Assembly: GCA_958425285.1 (NCBI GenBank)
Contig: CATZVV010000072.1
Location: forward strand, 1 to 8,117
DNA from: an uncultured Lachnoclostridium sp.
GTDB lineage: Bacteria; Bacillota; Clostridia; Lachnospirales; Lachnospiraceae
Reading direction: 5' to 3'
Length of the DNA: 8,117 bases
In this document: in pieces, positions 6,927-8,117 of the stretch
How positions within the stretch are numbered: the first letter of the stretch is position 1
Layout of the letters: each line of letters starts with the position of its first letter
Translations under genes and position numbers: made by a program
The notes under the pieces: model-generated
Told to the model about the DNA's origin: nothing
Databases searched by the model: none
Seen by the model: only the letters and a program-made list of their open reading frames with translations

Positions 6927-6955
6927 TTCCAAAGTGTCAAACTGACACTTTGGAA
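6927..6955. promoter_or_regulatory. 13-bp perfect dyad between fic and hsdR (operator or weak terminator)
   Basis: TTCCAAAGTGTCA (6927-6939) and TGACACTTTGGAA (6943-6955) are perfect inverted repeats around AAC. A third, imperfect half-site, TGATACTTTGAA, lies at 6964-6975, spaced 21 bp from the right arm, which is two helical turns. On the minus strand the stem is followed by 8 bases and then seven T's (6918-6912), so it is a poor intrinsic terminator for fic. It also contains a TTGACA -35-like hexamer (6935-6940) but no convincing -10 at 16-18 bases. The repeated spaced half-sites favour a protein-binding operator controlling hsdRMS; the binder is unknown. Confidence 0.5.
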
Positions 6956-6977
6956 CCAACTTTTGATACTTTGAAAA

Positions 6978-7877
6978 TTATCTTACTTCATATGGGATTC
7001 TGAAATAATCCAAATACGCCTTATATCGATCCTGTGCGGTCAGGCAGGTATCTGTCAGATAGCCTTTTTCATTGTCCCACTCCTTCAATCCTCTATAGTA
7101 GAACATCTTCAGATTATCCTCAATAATAAATGGAACAATATTATATTTCAAACATTCTTTGAACATAATCAGCCTGCCCACACGACCGTTACCATCCTGA
7201 AACGGATGGATTCGCTCAAACCTTACATGGAAATCCAGAATATCCTCAAAGGTCTTTTCTTCTTTTGCATTGTACTCTGTCAGCAATGTTTTCATCTTAC
7301 CGGCAACTTCTTCTGGTAGAGCAGTATCCATGCCGCCCACCTCATTGGGCAATTTCTTATAATCCCCCACTGCAAACCAGTCTTTTCTGGAATCGCTGGT
7401 TCCGCTTTTCAAAGTCAGATGAAGCTCTTTAATAAACTTCTCAGTCAAAGCAGATTTTGCATGGTCGATAATCATATCAATACATCGAAAATGATTTGAC
7501 GTTTCAATCACATCATCTACATTAAGAACTTCATTCTCTATGCCGATGGTATTGGTCTCGAAAATATATCTGGTCTGATCATGGGTCAGACGACTTCCCT
7601 CAATATGGTTTGAGTTATACGTTAAATCAATTTGTGTTTTATGATAAATACCGCCGGAATATTTACTTGCTTTTTGTTCCTGCAAGATATCCAGCAGTGT
7701 AAGTGGACGTTCTTTCTTTTTATTGGAACGCTCTGGTTTTTCGGCGTTCTCCGGAATATTCCAGGTCTTTCCGGTAAGAAAAGCGCCCTGCACACGCCCA
7801 TGAGCACAGTAATTTCTCACACTGCGTTCCGATATACTCCATTTTTTTGCTATTTCAGCAACTGAAAGGTATCGCAT
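6978..7877 (-). CDS. Fic family protein with N-terminal helix-turn-helix domain
   Basis: The 299-residue protein has the complete Fic active site HPFQDGNGRVGR at 224-235, with catalytic His224 and the phosphate-binding GNGR loop. Fic enzymes usually transfer AMP from ATP to a hydroxyl side chain of a target protein. SNHIEG at 89-94 matches the [ST]xxxE[GN] inhibitory helix, placed before the Fic core, so the enzyme is probably autoinhibited by Glu93. Residues 2-45 (YLSVAEIAKKW, SERSVRNYCAHG, TWNIPENA) look like a winged or MerR-like helix-turn-helix. I chose the ATG at 7877 because GGAGGA stands 6 bases before it; an ATG 30 bases upstream would put that ribosome binding site inside the coding region. 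It precedes hsdR on the same strand with a 138-base gap. Fic genes occur repeatedly near Type I systems, but the target and any link to restriction are unknown. Confidence 0.95.
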   Translation of the reverse strand: MRYLSVAEIAKKWSISERSVRNYCAHGRVQGAFLTGKTWNIPENAEKPERSNKKKERPLTLLDILQEQKASKYSGGIYHKTQIDLTYNSNHIEGSRLTHDQTRYIFETNTIGIENEVLNVDDVIETSNHFRCIDMIIDHAKSALTEKFIKELHLTLKSGTSDSRKDWFAVGDYKKLPNEVGGMDTALPEEVAGKMKTLLTEYNAKEEKTFEDILDFHVRFERIHPFQDGNGRVGRLIMFKECLKYNIVPFIIEDNLKMFYYRGLKEWDNEKGYLTDTCLTAQDRYKAYLDYFRIPYEVR

Positions 7878-7881
7878 CTGC

Positions 7882-7887
7882 TTTCCT
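7882..7887 (-). promoter_or_regulatory. fic ribosome binding site that decides the start
   Basis: GGAGGA sits 6 bases from the ATG at 7877 on the minus strand. No comparable site precedes the upstream in-frame ATG at 7907, so the shorter protein is preferred. Confidence 0.7.
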
Positions 7888-7906
7888 CCGCTATCAATCG
7901 AATCCA

Positions 7907-7933
7907 ATACTATACGAATCTACACTATAGTAT
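7907..7933. promoter_or_regulatory. Inverted repeat over the fic -10 region (putative operator)
   Basis: ATACTATA (7907-7914) and TATAGTAT (7926-7933) are perfect 8-bp inverted repeats whose centres are 19 bp apart. The upstream arm covers the -10 box and the other lies just after the predicted transcription start. This position fits a repressor operator. The Fic protein's own N-terminal helix-turn-helix is an obvious candidate binder, by inference only. Confidence 0.45.
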
Positions 7934-7958
7934 ATCACATTACCGGCAACAAATCCAA
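7929..7958 (-). promoter_or_regulatory. Likely fic promoter
   Basis: On the minus strand TGATACT-type sequence TGA-TATACT (hexamer at 7929-7934) forms an extended -10 box. TTGGAT at 7953-7958 is a plausible -35 with an 18-base spacer. Transcription would begin near 7921, about 45 bases before the chosen fic start. Whether it also reads through into hsdRMS depends on the dyad at 6927-6955. Confidence 0.5.
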
Positions 7959-8102
7959 TATCTCTTTCGTTTATTAATATGTTTTTGCCGATTTCAGAAG
8001 TTTCAATTATCAAAACATATCACGGCTTATTTTGCCAGCGTCCTATTATTCACGTATTTATTGATGACGTATAATTAATTTCGCAAAATCAATTTCATAA
8101 AA

Positions 8103-8117
8103 ATAGACATGGTCTAT
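8103..8117. repeat. Palindrome at the window edge
   Basis: ATAGAC (8103-8108) and GTCTAT (8112-8117) form a perfect 6-bp inverted repeat around ATG. It runs to the last base, so it may be longer. The stretch from 7935 to 8102 is AT-rich and shows no gene or convincing plus-strand start. Confidence 0.3.

Noticed and set aside
6846..6977. A sigma-70 promoter for hsdR using TTGACA at 6935-6940
   Set aside because: The hexamer is perfect, but only T-runs fall at the right -10 distance, so I did not annotate a promoter.
7878..7907. Upstream ATG for fic
   Set aside because: It has no ribosome binding site and would place the good GGAGGA inside the gene; the shorter form starts with the helix-turn-helix domain.
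8066..8117. Plus-strand promoter (TATAAT at 8070-8075) and gene start at 8109
   Set aside because: There is no matching -35 box and no ribosome binding site before the ATG, and the frame is cut after nine bases.
1..8117. CRISPR array, tRNA, rRNA, insertion sequence or prophage ends
   Set aside because: No regularly spaced repeats, cloverleaf sequence, transposase or long terminal inverted repeats were seen. The tyrosine recombinase is the only mobility-type gene.

Overview
The window carries a complete, convergently organised Type I restriction-modification locus of EcoEI-like architecture. It looks like it comes from a low-GC Gram-positive, probably a gut Clostridia/Lachnospiraceae-type bacterium. 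That placement is inferred from the moderate AT richness, the strong AGGAGG-type ribosome binding sites and the family flavour of the proteins; no rRNA or other taxonomic marker is present.

Layout, read along the minus strand from the right end: a 210-base leader with a promoter and an inverted repeat; fic (Fic-domain protein with an N-terminal DNA-binding domain, 6978-7877); a 138-base gap holding a strong dyad and an unexpected copy of an hsdS-internal repeat; hsdR (4500-6839); hsdM (3015-4496); hsdS (1462-3015, overlapping hsdM in TAATG); and a third, promoterless and startless target-recognition half of hsdS (877-1443). Facing them on the plus strand is a tyrosine recombinase (24-833). 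A 13-bp perfect hairpin between the recombinase and the hsdS fragment serves as a bidirectional terminator.

How the parts work together: HsdM2S methylates a bipartite DNA site set by the two target-recognition domains (TRDs) of HsdS, and HsdR adds ATP-dependent translocation and cleavage. The notable feature is the hsdS end. The third TRD lies in the same orientation and the same reading frame as hsdS, directly after its TAA stop. TRD2 and TRD3 are both preceded by the same 16-bp sequence (15 of 16 identical), whose core is a 7-1-7 palindrome, and the two copies are exactly 573 bp (191 codons) apart. Recombination between them would remove TRD2 and fuse TRD3 to HsdS in frame, changing the predicted DNA specificity. 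Well-known phase-variable hsdS loci invert opposed copies; here all copies are direct, so the predicted mode is cassette excision or exchange, probably by the adjacent recombinase. This is inference from the sequence and has not been demonstrated.

Other points are a recombinase start site buried in a perfect hairpin, a palindrome across the fic promoter that suggests autoregulation by the Fic protein's own DNA-binding domain, and a half-kilobase-scale set of repeats that ties the hsdR leader to hsdS.
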